Part shown: positions 23,544 to 32,757 of the stretch, in pieces
Layout of the letters: each line of letters begins with the position of its first letter
Position numbering within the stretch: the first letter of the stretch is position 1
Assembly: GCA_022652985.1 (NCBI GenBank)
Contig: JALCRY010000018.1
Coordinates: 1 to 39,452 of the forward strand
DNA length: 39,452 nucleotides
Direction: 5' to 3'
Source of the DNA: Eubacteriaceae bacterium
Lineage (GTDB): Bacteria; Bacillota; Clostridia; Peptostreptococcales; Anaerovoracaceae
Position numbers and translations under genes: made by a program
The notes under the pieces: model-generated
Databases searched by the model: none
What the model was told of the DNA's origin: nothing
Seen by the model: only the letters and a program-made list of their open reading frames with translations

Positions 23544-24470
23544 CTATTTGACGGCATTACTCGCCGGAATGTGCCTCGGCTCTGTCGAGGATGTCCCTGC
23601 CCTCTGACTATTTATACTACCCACAGCAAAAATAGCAATACCTATCCAAATCGCAGAAAATGCTACCAGTTCAACTGAATCGACCAGCTCTTTAAAATAA
23701 TATACTCCTAATATAAATGAAATTGTAGGCGCTAAATATCCTGCCATTCCTATTACCGACATGGATGTTTTCTTTTCTGATTCGGCAAACAGCCAGAGCA
23801 CTGCAACGGTCACTATTCCGACAGTCATCAGCAGACCTATCTCCGGTTTTGTCGCCGCAGCGAACGCCCCTATTCCTTTGACTTCCACATAGATGATGCC
23901 GGCAGCGGCGAATGGCACGAAAAACACAGTTTCGTAAAAAAGAGACATAATAGAAGAACAGTGTATTTTCTTTTTTATGGCCGCATATATGGCAAATGTC
24001 GATCCCAGGCCCAGCGCAATCATCGGCAGTTCGCCGTAATGCACCAGCATTATTATTATTCCCGTGCCCGCAAAACATAACGAGATAAGAAGAGACTTCG
24101 TCAGTTTTTCCTTAAAAAGGATAATGCCGGTCAGCGCGATCATCAAAGGTTCTATGTAATGTCCCATGCTCGTCTGGATAATAAATCCCGCATTTACAGC
24201 CCATACATAAAGGCCCCAGTTCAGTGTGATAAAAATCCCTGCCGACAGGAAATACAAAACAGCTTTTTTCTGCCTGATCGTCTTTTTGATTTCCTCCCAG
24301 CCGTCAGTCTTCAGCGCTCCTGCAAAGCTGACTATTGCTACAAGCACGATCCTGTATAAAATTATTATGCCTGAATCTATCGGTTTTAACGCCTGCCAGT
24401 ATATCGGCATCAGTCCCCAGATAACATAGCTGCTGACGGCCATTATCGTTCCTTTTGTATTTTCTTTCAT
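23544..24470 (-). CDS. EamA-superfamily transporter, RarD-like
   Basis: This 308-residue, ten-helix drug/metabolite transporter has RarD-type features: VIWGLMPIYWQALKPIDSGIIILYRIV at the start, NWGLYVWAVNAGFIIQTSMGHYIEPL near residue 85-110 (in parts), and GELPMIALGLGSTFAIYAAIKKK. RarD proteins are putative permeases of unknown or varied substrate. It lies downstream of the glycyl radical enzyme on the same strand, though a strong terminator separates them. Export of a product of that pathway is possible but not shown. Confidence 0.85.
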   Translation of the reverse strand: MKENTKGTIMAVSSYVIWGLMPIYWQALKPIDSGIIILYRIVLVAIVSFAGALKTDGWEEIKKTIRQKKAVLYFLSAGIFITLNWGLYVWAVNAGFIIQTSMGHYIEPLMIALTGIILFKEKLTKSLLISLCFAGTGIIIMLVHYGELPMIALGLGSTFAIYAAIKKKIHCSSIMSLFYETVFFVPFAAAGIIYVEVKGIGAFAAATKPEIGLLMTVGIVTVAVLWLFAESEKKTSMSVIGMAGYLAPTISFILGVYYFKELVDSVELVAFSAIWIGIAIFAVGSINSQRAGTSSTEPRHIPASNAVK

Positions 24471-24492
24471 GCTCCGCCTCTCTCTCAGTCCG

Positions 24493-24529
24493 TTAAAAAT
24501 GATTTCAGGGCACGCAGCCCTGAAATCAT
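24493..24529 (-). terminator. Intrinsic terminator after the glycyl radical enzyme gene
   Basis: A perfect 13-base stem ATGATTTCAGGGC / GCCCTGAAATCAT with a five-base loop (24499-24529) is followed on the minus strand by TTTTTAACG. It stands 13 bases past the enzyme's stop codon. It would largely separate the enzyme operon from the RarD-like gene. Confidence 0.9.
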
Positions 24530-24542
24530 AGCTTTTCTTTTA

Positions 24543-27011
24543 TTACAGATCCTGTACAATATGCGCAATCACTTCATCCTGCAGTTTCTTGTCCAGATTG
24601 TTGAAATACTCACAGTATCCGCCGACCCTGACGATCAGATTATTATGTTCATCCGGATTGACCTGAGCATCTCTCAGCGTTGCTTCATCGACGATGTTCA
24701 GCTGTAGCTGTACGCCCATATTTTTGAAATATGCTTTGATCAGCGCTTTCAGATTGTCCGATCCGCGCTGGCCCTTGATCAACGTCGGATTCAGTTTCAG
24801 ATTAACTGTAGTTGCGCCGTTCAGTCCCTTATAGTCGATTTTCGTTACTGACCCCAGTGACAGCGTCGGCCCCTTGACATCTCTTCCGTGGCTCGGTGTT
24901 ATTGAATTGCTTATCGTATCGCCGCTTCTGCGTCCGTTCGGCGTCGCCGGCGTAACTTCTCCTATCAGCAGCTGCGATGTATAACTGTAGGAAGACGCTA
25001 CGGAAAATCCTTCGATGCCCTGCTTGTTCAGTCTGTCTACACAATCAAAATACCATCCTGAAATCGTAGTGGCGATCCTGTCCGTGTCCTCGATACCGTT
25101 GCCGTAACAAGGTGTCTGGTTCTGGATCAACAGCCGTTCATTTTCATATCCCTCATAATTTGCATCCATCATTTCCTTCATCTGACGCAGAGTAAAGATC
25201 TTATCTTCATATACAAATTTCTTTATCGCTGCTATCGAATCCGCCGCTGTAGCCAGTCCGGTGCCGATGATTTCTTTCATCCCGTAATATTTTGCGCCGC
25301 CTCCGTAGATGTCTATACCCTTCTCGAGGCAGTCATCTGTAAAAATTGATGCGTACGGATCGAACCAGTACTCCTTGAGTATCCTGTCGCAGATATCGGA
25401 CCGCTCCTTTGATTTCGAAAGAGAATTGTACATCTGCAGCTTATATGCTTCCATGAACTTATGGAATGTGTCCAGTTCTTCAAGTTTCCCTGTATGCAGT
25501 TCTTCCGGCATCACATACGGGAAATTGGAAAATCCCTTCTGATTAGTGAAAATCGGCGTATCTTCCGGGCAGCTTTCCGTCGTGTAATAAATAGTATCTC
25601 CGCCGTTGTTCATTACTTTCAGCAGGACGCCGGCATAATCAACATCGTCAACATTCAGCCATCCTGCCACCTTGCCCATGATCATAGTCTCAACACATCC
25701 GACATTCACGTAATCTCTTGCATCTTCAAGCGGGAAGCCTCCTCTGAAAAGATTTCCGGCCAGCACCTCGTCGTTCAGTATCATCGGATTGCCTGCGCCG
25801 AGCTTCATGGTCTCGACTATCATATCGTAATACCACTCGGCAGACCCGTTGAACAGTCTTGCTCCGACATTCGGATACGGCTGTCTCAGAAGCTGGACCG
25901 CCTTCAGGCAAAGCTTCGTGACTTCATTGGCGCCGTCTCCGCCGTCAGGTTTCTGTCCGCCTATCGTCATGGCAATGACAACTCTCATTTTCGGCTCGTT
26001 TATCTTGGCGAAGAGGTTGCAGACATATAAAAGCGCTTCATCCTCGGTAATAAGTCCTTTCTTTATATCATTTTCATAGAACGGGAGCATGTACTGATCG
26101 AATCTGCTGAAAGCACTCGTCGTACCTGCGCAGGCCTGCATGTTGAATCCCACGTACAGCACCCAGAGCAGCTGTATCGCCTCAAAGAATGTCTCCGGCT
26201 TCCCGGTCGCCACTTTGGCCAGTGTATCGGCTATTTTCTGCAGTTCCTGTTTTCTTTCGGCATCCTGTTCCTTTTCCGCTGCTTCAGCAAACGTCTTTCC
26301 GTAACGGCCCACAAAACCGATGATAGAATCCATTACTATAGAAACACTTTCATAAAATTCTTTTTTCTCTGCCGACAGATCTTTTTCAGCCAGATGACCG
26401 CGGATCTCGTCGCGGATATCGGCAAGTCCTCTTGAAAGGAATTTAGGAGGATTGATGTCGTTGTGATTTGACACTTCCCATGGAAGCTCTCCTACAAGCT
26501 GCGCATCTTCACCGAAATCCCAGTTAAAATACTGCTCCAGCTCACGCGATATCTCCAGTCTGGTCACACCGTACTGGTTGCCCATTTCCTCTGTCAGCTC
26601 TTTGATGATCTGCTGCAGCTGCTTATAATCGATATTGCCGTGATAATGTATTCTGCTGTATACGGTTATTCTGGATTTATTCTTATCCTCATCCGTACGG
26701 CTGTCGATATAATGCAGGATAACTTCTTCCGCTTCCTTTTTCCTGACCTCATATTCCGGCATTGCGACTTTCGGATACATGCCCGCGATAGTCCCCCCAA
26801 GCACTTCATAAGGCTGAACGAGCAGGTCGACATTATCCAGGAGATGAGCTGTTGCTTTTGCCCTTCTTAGCTGTCTTGGCTCATCCTTTGTCTCTCTCAG
26901 GCTTTCTCCGGCCAGTCGGAAAAAATCACTTTTGTATACTCCGTTATTGTTGTTGTATTCTACATATTCCCTGAGCTCATGAACCCTTTTCTCCATTGTT
27001 TTTTTTGTCAT
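24543..27011 (-). CDS. Glycyl radical enzyme of the eliminase/dehydratase type, substrate unknown
   Basis: This enzyme of 822 residues has the thiyl cysteine and general base of diol-dehydratase-like glycyl radical enzymes in VNVGCVETMIMGKVAGW (Cys439, Glu441). The glycyl radical loop near the C-terminus is RVGGYCEYFNN (Gly798). A His at about 183 (SNHNDINPPKF) aligns with the substrate-region His of glycerol and hydroxyproline dehydratases. Pyruvate formate-lyase is excluded, since it needs adjacent Cys-Cys. The TMIMGKV stretch after CVE and Cys in the radical loop differ from the CutC, PduC-like and glycerol dehydratase patterns I know. The start at 27011 has AAAGGAG before it. The activase gene ends 13 bases upstream. 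Confidence 0.93.
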   Translation of the reverse strand: MTKKTMEKRVHELREYVEYNNNNGVYKSDFFRLAGESLRETKDEPRQLRRAKATAHLLDNVDLLVQPYEVLGGTIAGMYPKVAMPEYEVRKKEAEEVILHYIDSRTDEDKNKSRITVYSRIHYHGNIDYKQLQQIIKELTEEMGNQYGVTRLEISRELEQYFNWDFGEDAQLVGELPWEVSNHNDINPPKFLSRGLADIRDEIRGHLAEKDLSAEKKEFYESVSIVMDSIIGFVGRYGKTFAEAAEKEQDAERKQELQKIADTLAKVATGKPETFFEAIQLLWVLYVGFNMQACAGTTSAFSRFDQYMLPFYENDIKKGLITEDEALLYVCNLFAKINEPKMRVVIAMTIGGQKPDGGDGANEVTKLCLKAVQLLRQPYPNVGARLFNGSAEWYYDMIVETMKLGAGNPMILNDEVLAGNLFRGGFPLEDARDYVNVGCVETMIMGKVAGWLNVDDVDYAGVLLKVMNNGGDTIYYTTESCPEDTPIFTNQKGFSNFPYVMPEELHTGKLEELDTFHKFMEAYKLQMYNSLSKSKERSDICDRILKEYWFDPYASIFTDDCLEKGIDIYGGGAKYYGMKEIIGTGLATAADSIAAIKKFVYEDKIFTLRQMKEMMDANYEGYENERLLIQNQTPCYGNGIEDTDRIATTISGWYFDCVDRLNKQGIEGFSVASSYSYTSQLLIGEVTPATPNGRRSGDTISNSITPSHGRDVKGPTLSLGSVTKIDYKGLNGATTVNLKLNPTLIKGQRGSDNLKALIKAYFKNMGVQLQLNIVDEATLRDAQVNPDEHNNLIVRVGGYCEYFNNLDKKLQDEVIAHIVQDL

Positions 27012-27024
27012 CCCAGACTCCTTT

Positions 27025-27936
27025 CTATTCATTGACCATCCTGCCGCCGTATGACCTGCATTTTCTGACCCATTCTTCTACTGTTTCTTTAGCCGGAGGC
27101 TTGGCCACTATGTATCTGACCCGGTCTTCCAGTCCGAATTTTTCTATTTTACCGACTCCCATGCTGTGGTACGGCAGTAATTCCGCGCCGATCGATTTAT
27201 CCAGGCGTTTCGTGATTTCCGCGATCTTCCGGAAATGATCCTCGTTGTCGTTGTATCCCGGGATTATCGGACATCTCAGTAATACTTTTTTGCCGCTGTC
27301 GTTCAGCCGGCAGAGATTCTCATAGATGATCTCGTTGGACATCCCGGTATATTCTTTATGTTTTGCAGGATCGCTTGCCTTCCAGTCCACGAGGAACAGA
27401 TCTATGTAATTTTTGACATCATCCAGATAACTGTATTTACAGCAGGCGTTTGTTTCTATAGCCACACTGATCCCGACCGCGCATGCAGCCTCTGCCAGTT
27501 CGCGGACGAATCCGCTCTGCATCATAGGCTCGCCGCCTGAGAGTGTGATCCCGCCGCCGCTTTCATCATAATAACTTCTGTCTTTCGAGACCTCGGACAT
27601 CACTTCTTCAACCGTCATTCCTTTATCGCCGTAAATGCTGAGCGCGCTTCCCGAACACATCTTCACGCACTTTCCGCAGAACGTGCATTTTTCTCTGTCG
27701 ATTATATGTTTTCCGTCGGCGATACTATGGCATCCTTCGGGACATATCCTGAAACAGCTGCCGCAGCCTACGCATTTAGATGCGACGAAAGCGAACTCTC
27801 CCGGTTTATCATCTATGCTTTCAGGATTGTGGCACCAGAGACAATGAAGCTGACATCCCTTGAAAAACACCGTTGTCCTTATGCCAGGCCCGTCGTTTAC
27901 TGAAAAATGTTGTATTTCGAAAATGTTACCTTTCAT
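27025..27936 (-). CDS. Glycyl radical enzyme activating enzyme (radical SAM)
   Basis: This protein of about 303 residues makes the glycyl radical on its partner by reductive cleavage of S-adenosylmethionine. The radical SAM motif CQLHCLWC (Cys28, Cys32, Cys35) binds the catalytic [4Fe-4S] cluster. Two further ferredoxin motifs follow (CVGCGSCFRICPEGC and CTFCGKCVKMC, residues about 55-95), as in activases of dehydratase/decarboxylase-type enzymes but not of pyruvate formate-lyase. A GGE-type SAM motif is seen at LSGGEPMMQSG. The start at 27936 is preferred because AAAAAGG lies eight bases before it; in-frame ATGs at 27945 and 27984 lack this. It is the first gene of the pair and divergent from the LuxR-type regulator. 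Confidence 0.94.
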   Translation of the reverse strand: MKGNIFEIQHFSVNDGPGIRTTVFFKGCQLHCLWCHNPESIDDKPGEFAFVASKCVGCGSCFRICPEGCHSIADGKHIIDREKCTFCGKCVKMCSGSALSIYGDKGMTVEEVMSEVSKDRSYYDESGGGITLSGGEPMMQSGFVRELAEAACAVGISVAIETNACCKYSYLDDVKNYIDLFLVDWKASDPAKHKEYTGMSNEIIYENLCRLNDSGKKVLLRCPIIPGYNDNEDHFRKIAEITKRLDKSIGAELLPYHSMGVGKIEKFGLEDRVRYIVAKPPAKETVEEWVRKCRSYGGRMVNE

Positions 27937-28069
27937 TTTGATCATCCTTTTTCTATTTCCCGGTTTGATATATTTTGATGTCATTCTATCATTGAGGCGG
28001 AACTCGATTAATTCTCTAATAGATACAATTTCCCTGCTTTTTCTTATACTAATTGATAACCTGTCCCGA

Positions 28070-28098
28070 TTGTTTTAAATTGCGGTTTGTTCTATAAT
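28070..28098 (+). promoter_or_regulatory. Sigma70-type promoter of the LuxR-type regulator
   Basis: TTGTTT (28070-28075), 17 bases and TATAAT (28093-28098), 23 bases before the ATG. The 185-base divergent region to the activase start shows no equally clear minus-strand promoter, so the enzyme operon may depend on activation. Confidence 0.65.
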
Positions 28099-28121
28099 TA
28101 ACACGAAAGGCGGTAACTGCC

Positions 28122-29201
28122 ATGGAAGATATGACATTCAGTTTTGATAATCTTGAACAAGTCAACAAAATCATACTTAACATTTATGATTCCGAGCTTC
28201 CGATCCATACGAGGATCTCAAATTTTTTCGAGGATATATCGTCATTTATTTATTATGACCGGGCTTCGATTATGATCTTTTTCAAAAATGAAAACGGCGA
28301 ATATGAAAAGCAGTCTTCGTTTACTGTCAACTGGAATTCGTCGCTTCTGAAGAAATACGATGTTTATTATGCCAGACTCGACGACTCGCTGGAGCCTCTG
28401 GACCACCCGAAGCCTATGGTGATCAAATCGAGCTCTTTTTTCAATGAGGAACAGCGCAAAAAAACCGAATACTGGAACGGCTACATGGTACCGAACAATG
28501 CGGACTATGAAGTCATCGCCAATCTCCAGCTCGACTTCAGTATTAAATACAGAGCCAACCTTTCGCTTACACGCGGAAAGGAAGCAGGAGATTTCAGCGA
28601 TATGCATGTAAGGCTCCTGCGTATTTTCCAGCCTCATCTGTCAAGACTCATCAGAGAATATATCGATCAGAATATAAGCGAGAACGGGCCTCTGAGCAGC
28701 CGGGACTATAACTGCGTCGGTTTCTGCGTGCTTAACGACAGCTGCCAGGTGATAAAGCAGAACGGCATCTTTGATCGGCTCAATACAAATGTCAATAATC
28801 AGCTTCTCAATAAGATCGTCTCTTTATGCGTCAACTACGCTAACAGCAATAATACGGTCGGTACATTCAGTTATGAGTATAAACTGGAGAACAGTCCTCT
28901 GTTTCTGGAATTATCCTGTGTCCCGTCCAACCTCGACGGGAGCAAAGTGCAGTATTGCTGCCTCGTATATGACATATCTCATTTCTTCGACATTGCGCTC
29001 AAGCAGGCCAAAGAAAAATATGAGTTGTCCGACCGTGAATATGATATTCTGCTCTGCATGCTGCACGGGATGAAAAATGAAGAAATAGCCGAAGAACTGT
29101 ATCTGAGCGTACCTACTATCAAAAAATATGTGGCCAATATCTATAGCAAGTTGAACATAACCAGTCAAAAACAGATTTTCGTTAAATTGAATTTATTATA
29201 A
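28122..29201 (+). CDS. LuxR-family transcriptional regulator divergent from the glycyl radical operon
   Basis: This 359-residue protein has a C-terminal LuxR/GerE helix-turn-helix: LSDREYDILLCMLHGMKNEEIAEELYLSVPTIKKYVANIYSKLNI, cited in parts, residues about 298-345. The first 280 residues look like a GAF/PAS-type sensory region (FEDISSFIYYDRASIMIFF) and carry no receiver domain, so it probably senses a small molecule. It is transcribed away from the activase-enzyme pair, the usual setting for a pathway-specific activator. It ends in a strong shared terminator. AAAGGCGG lies nine bases before the ATG. Confidence 0.88.
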   Translation: MEDMTFSFDNLEQVNKIILNIYDSELPIHTRISNFFEDISSFIYYDRASIMIFFKNENGEYEKQSSFTVNWNSSLLKKYDVYYARLDDSLEPLDHPKPMVIKSSSFFNEEQRKKTEYWNGYMVPNNADYEVIANLQLDFSIKYRANLSLTRGKEAGDFSDMHVRLLRIFQPHLSRLIREYIDQNISENGPLSSRDYNCVGFCVLNDSCQVIKQNGIFDRLNTNVNNQLLNKIVSLCVNYANSNNTVGTFSYEYKLENSPLFLELSCVPSNLDGSKVQYCCLVYDISHFFDIALKQAKEKYELSDREYDILLCMLHGMKNEEIAEELYLSVPTIKKYVANIYSKLNITSQKQIFVKLNLL

Positions 29202-29216
29202 TTCAATATGCCAAAA

Positions 29217-29243
29217 ATGCGGTTCTGAAAAACAGAACCGCAT
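29217..29243. terminator. Bidirectional terminator between the LuxR-type and permease genes
   Basis: A perfect 11-base stem ATGCGGTTCTG / CAGAACCGCAT around AAAAA lies between convergent genes ending at 29201 and 29279. T-rich sequence follows on the plus strand and a TTTTTGG run on the minus strand. Confidence 0.9.
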
Positions 29244-29278
29244 TATAATTTTATTTTGATATTTAGATATTTATTTAA

Positions 29279-30679
29279 TTATATTTCACCAATCACACCC
29301 GGTTGTTTTTTAAAACCTTTTGTTTGAACAACCAAATAAACAAATCCTATCGCACACCATGACAGACCTATGATAAGAGCAGCCTTATCAAGGCTGAACC
29401 ACATAAAAGCACATAATGCAGCGCCTATTATTGGCATGATTATATAATTAAATTTATTGCGGAATCCTTTTCTATTTCCGCCCTTGATGTAGTAATGTGT
29501 GATTACACTGATATTTACAAAGACAAATGCCGTCAATGCTCCAAAACTGATTACCGAAGATATAGATGCGAAATCAGTAAACAGGGCAAATATTCCAAGA
29601 AGCGCTATTACTGAAATTGCATTTACCGGAGTCTGAAATCTGGAGTTTACCTTCGAAAACCAGCCCGGAATAGTTTTATCACGTCCCATAACAAACAGTA
29701 GTCTTGCAGCAGACCCTTCCGCTGTGGTGCCTGAAGCAAATGCTGCAGTCAAGTATATTACTGAAAAGATTATTGAACCGCCATTTCCCATAACATGTTT
29801 TACAAGTTCAGCTGCCGCGGTACCCTGATCTGTTATTTCCATCCAGGCATTAGGCCAACTGAGCTGTGAAAGATATCCCATTGCAACACATATTATTCCA
29901 TAAATCAAACATGTAAAGATTATTGCCTTTCCGACTGTTTTTTCAGGATCAACAGTTTCCTCTGTATATGTGGTCAAAGCATCAAATCCCAGGAAACACA
30001 AACAAATTAATGTACACTGCTGGAATACTGTACCGAAACTTACTGCTCCACTTGAAAGTGCCGGGATATTAATTATGCCTGAAATATCTGCTGTTGTTCC
30101 CGCACCATTACCTCCAAGCAGCCACCTTACCATGAAAATCATAAACACAAATACAAAACTTACACCAAGTATCGTTATCACTGCATCGACCCGCGAAGCA
30201 ACTTTTACACCTATAATGTTGATCCCAGTCATTGCCAAAACGGTAACTACAATCCAAACTTTATATGGTATTGCAGGTATCAATAAATACAGATACATAC
30301 TAACAAGTACATAATTCAGCAGTGGAAGCACCATATAATCGATTATCATGGCCCATCCAACCATAAAGCCGAGATGCGGATTAATAGCTCTCTGAACATA
30401 AGAATATGCTGAACCTGCAATTGGAAATGCTTTGCACATTTTAGAATAACTAATCGCAGTAAATACCATTACAACGGTTGCTATCGCATATAGTAAAGCG
30501 AACATTCCATGAGTATTGACTGTTGATATGCCATACATAGTATATCCACCTATTATATTGACGATTGCTAAACCAAGAAAAATCAACGGACACAATGTTA
30601 ATCCTCGTTTCAGCTCTTGCTTGTATCCGAATTGTTCCAAACTGGAATTCGAATCCATTTGCTGTTTCATCTCGCTCAC
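29279..30679 (-). CDS. APC-family amino acid/polyamine permease, PuuP-like
   Basis: This 466-residue, 12-helix permease is close in pattern to the E. coli putrescine importer PuuP: FTAISYSKMCKAFPIAGSAYSYVQRAINPHLGFMVGWAMIIDY (in parts), CLCFLGFDALTTYTEETVDPEKTVGKAI, and the C-terminal LPLLNYVL/FVNISVITHYY segments. It imports an amine or amino acid with a cation. The start is probably GTG at 30679, with GGGGGAAG seven bases before it; ATG at 30670 is the alternative. It is third in an operon with the aldehyde dehydrogenase and VOC genes, 11 bases after the latter. Its sequence is visibly AT-richer than most of the window. Confidence 0.9.
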   Translation of the reverse strand: MSEMKQQMDSNSSLEQFGYKQELKRGLTLCPLIFLGLAIVNIIGGYTMYGISTVNTHGMFALLYAIATVVMVFTAISYSKMCKAFPIAGSAYSYVQRAINPHLGFMVGWAMIIDYMVLPLLNYVLVSMYLYLLIPAIPYKVWIVVTVLAMTGINIIGVKVASRVDAVITILGVSFVFVFMIFMVRWLLGGNGAGTTADISGIINIPALSSGAVSFGTVFQQCTLICLCFLGFDALTTYTEETVDPEKTVGKAIIFTCLIYGIICVAMGYLSQLSWPNAWMEITDQGTAAAELVKHVMGNGGSIIFSVIYLTAAFASGTTAEGSAARLLFVMGRDKTIPGWFSKVNSRFQTPVNAISVIALLGIFALFTDFASISSVISFGALTAFVFVNISVITHYYIKGGNRKGFRNKFNYIIMPIIGAALCAFMWFSLDKAALIIGLSWCAIGFVYLVVQTKGFKKQPGVIGEI

Positions 30680-30690
30680 TTTACTTCCCC

Positions 30691-31143
30691 CTAACTATTC
30701 ATATACTGAAGAAGTTCAAGACTATTCCCATCAGGATCCTTTATATAACCCCAGAGGCCCGGGCCATCCGGAGAATCAAACCCAATGATTTTTGTCTTTT
30801 CAACTCCGAGCTTTTCTGCCTCTTCGAAACACTTATGGATATCTTCCACAACATACCCAACATGATGGCGGCCTAACGTATACAGCGGCAAAGGCTGTTC
30901 TGGAATATCCTGAGGATCATGGAACTCGAGAAATTCCAACAATTGTCCTGGTACAACTTCCATCTGGCAAATTCTATATGTAACAGATTTGCCGACACCC
31001 ATACCCTCAGCGTCTTCTTCACTAGTACATAATTCACATGGCGGATCAAACACCTTACAACCCAATACATTTCCATAGAATTCTATTGTCTTTTCCAAAC
31101 TGCTCACACTTATTCCCGTGTGCTCTACTCTCAATACTTTCAT
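30691..31143 (-). CDS. VOC-superfamily protein (glyoxalase/dioxygenase fold)
   Basis: This 150-residue protein is made of two beta-alpha-beta-beta-beta modules. The metal-ligand pattern is complete: His in VEHTGISV, Glu in LLEFLEF, His in LGRHHVGY and Glu in GNSLELLQ. Such proteins include glyoxalase I, methylmalonyl-CoA epimerase and fosfomycin-resistance enzymes. The location between an aldehyde dehydrogenase and a permease suggests handling of a reactive aldehyde or an epimerase step. AAAGGAG precedes the ATG. The exact reaction is unknown. Confidence 0.85.
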   Translation of the reverse strand: MKVLRVEHTGISVSSLEKTIEFYGNVLGCKVFDPPCELCTSEEDAEGMGVGKSVTYRICQMEVVPGQLLEFLEFHDPQDIPEQPLPLYTLGRHHVGYVVEDIHKCFEEAEKLGVEKTKIIGFDSPDGPGLWGYIKDPDGNSLELLQYMNS

Positions 31144-31193
31144 ATTATCTCCTTTAAAAAATGGTTACTTTCAAAATGTTATTTACAATGTAT

Positions 31194-32594
31194 CTACCTG
31201 CCGAGTACACCTTTCAATACATATGTTTTCAACTGTGAATACTCTTCAACACTTACGCTGATACCTTCTCTGCCCAGACCGCTGGATTTAAATCCACCGA
31301 ACGCCTGATCATAATGCCTGTAATGACCTGTACCATTCAGTACCGTTGCTCCAGATTCAATGTAATTTGACACTCTGTAAGCTCTCTTAAGATCAGCCGT
31401 AATAATACCAGACGAAAGACCATACTTCGTGTTATTTATTATTTCAACTGCTTCATCTTCTGTGTCAAACCCGATAATAGGGATAACCGGCCCGAATACC
31501 TCCATATTCTTCGCAATGTCCATATCTTTTGTTACATTATTCAGTACTGTAGGAATAATTCTTGCGCCTTCTCTTTTTCCACCACACACACAAACAGCAC
31601 CTTGCTCTATCGTTTTCTTTATGCGCTCTTCGACCATAAGAGCATCTTTTTCAGAGATCAATGTGGTAATAATTGCATCCGGATCCATTGCCGAAGCGAT
31701 GTTAAATTCCTTTGTCCAATCCGCGAGTTTCTCTGCCAGTTTATCTTTAATGCTGTTCTGCACAATTAATCTCTTTGTTGCACAGCATACTTGGCCATTA
31801 TTGTAAATACGCCCCAGAAACATTTCTTCAAGAACTTGATCAAAATCCGCATCATCAAATACAATGAGTCCGTCATTCCCGCCGAGTTCAAATAAAAGAG
31901 TTTTCAGTGTCTCTGCTGCATCTTTCGCTAGTCCAATTCCAGTATCTGTGCTTCCCGTTAAACAAATGGCCTCAACTTTTGGATTCTTCGAAATCTTTTT
32001 TGAATATGCCTCATGGTCACAATTCATAAAAAAGGCAACATCTTCCGGGATTCCCGCTTCTTGAAGTATCTCTCCCAACTTCATGACAGCCAAGGGGTTT
32101 GATGACGGAGCTTTTACAATAACTGTGTTCCCCATCACTAACGCAGGAGCAATTTTATGTACAGTAAGTTCCATAGGGAAATTAAAAGGTGTTATGCACG
32201 CCACAACTCCAAGTGGTTCACGCTTAGTGTATATCAAATCATTTTCCAGTTCTGGCGCACTTTCTGTCAATACATCTCCATAAAGATGCAGCGCTCTTTC
32301 AGTAGTATTTTTTATGATATCTGCAACTTCACCACACTCCTCATAACTTTGCGTAATCGGTTTCCCAAGTTCTCTAGTACTGAGTTCTGCCAGTTCTTTT
32401 GTGTACTTTGTTGAAATCAATTCCGAAAATTTATTCAGGATATCCGCACGCTGGCGAATAGGAGTATCTCTCCACTTTCTTCTTGCCGCATACGCCTTGT
32501 CAACCATAGATTCAAGTTCTTCTTCGGATGTAAGTTCCATTGTCCCCACAAGAGAATTATCTTCAGGGTTTGTAACATTTAATATCTTTGACAT
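31194..32594 (-). CDS. NAD(P)-dependent aldehyde dehydrogenase (succinate-semialdehyde/lactaldehyde type)
   Basis: This protein of about 466 residues has the general-base Glu in LLFELGGNDG, the catalytic Cys in NNGQVCCATKRL, cofactor contacts in VIVKAPSSNPLAVMKLG and TGSTDTGIGLA, and the C-terminal AFGGFKSSGLGREG block. It oxidises an aldehyde to the acid. Family patterns fit the succinate-semialdehyde, gamma-aminobutyraldehyde and lactaldehyde groups; specificity cannot be read by eye. The start at 32594 has ATGGAGGG eight bases before it; in-frame ATGs at 32612 and 32615 precede that site. It is first in the ADH-VOC-permease operon, behind a TTGACA promoter with an inverted repeat. Confidence 0.92.
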   Translation of the reverse strand: MSKILNVTNPEDNSLVGTMELTSEEELESMVDKAYAARRKWRDTPIRQRADILNKFSELISTKYTKELAELSTRELGKPITQSYEECGEVADIIKNTTERALHLYGDVLTESAPELENDLIYTKREPLGVVACITPFNFPMELTVHKIAPALVMGNTVIVKAPSSNPLAVMKLGEILQEAGIPEDVAFFMNCDHEAYSKKISKNPKVEAICLTGSTDTGIGLAKDAAETLKTLLFELGGNDGLIVFDDADFDQVLEEMFLGRIYNNGQVCCATKRLIVQNSIKDKLAEKLADWTKEFNIASAMDPDAIITTLISEKDALMVEERIKKTIEQGAVCVCGGKREGARIIPTVLNNVTKDMDIAKNMEVFGPVIPIIGFDTEDEAVEIINNTKYGLSSGIITADLKRAYRVSNYIESGATVLNGTGHYRHYDQAFGGFKSSGLGREGISVSVEEYSQLKTYVLKGVLGR

Positions 32595-32728
32595 CGAATT
32601 CCCTCCATTCATCAAGTTAAATGTATTACTAATTGTTTAGATTCTACTAATTCTGAACTGAAATAATATTACTTAAGGGATAAGAATATCATAGCAAAAA
32701 GTAACCAAAAGAATACTAGTGTTAATGT

Positions 32729-32757
32729 ATATTGAACAAATTCAATGATTTTGTCAA
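32729..32757 (-). promoter_or_regulatory. Promoter of the aldehyde dehydrogenase operon with internal dyad
   Basis: On the minus strand TTGACA (32757-32752), 17 bases and CAATAT (32734-32729). The perfect inverted repeat ATTGAA-N4-TTCAAT (32731-32746) lies between and over the -10, fitting a repressor site. About 110 bases of leader follow before the start. No regulator gene is adjacent. Confidence 0.6.

Noticed and set aside
24543..27936. Isethionate sulfo-lyase (IslA/IslB) feeding sulfite to AsrABC
   Set aside because: Attractive because asrABC is in the window, but the loci are 20 kb apart. No taurine or sulfoacetaldehyde genes are near, and I could not place the sulfonate-binding arginines known for IslA. 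It remains an alternative, not a call.
32650..32720. Sigma54 promoter upstream of the aldehyde dehydrogenase gene
   Set aside because: A GG...GC pair is present in TTGGTTACTTTTTGCT, but the spacing is one base short and no enhancer-binding activator gene is adjacent. A TTGACA-N17-CAATAT promoter is better.
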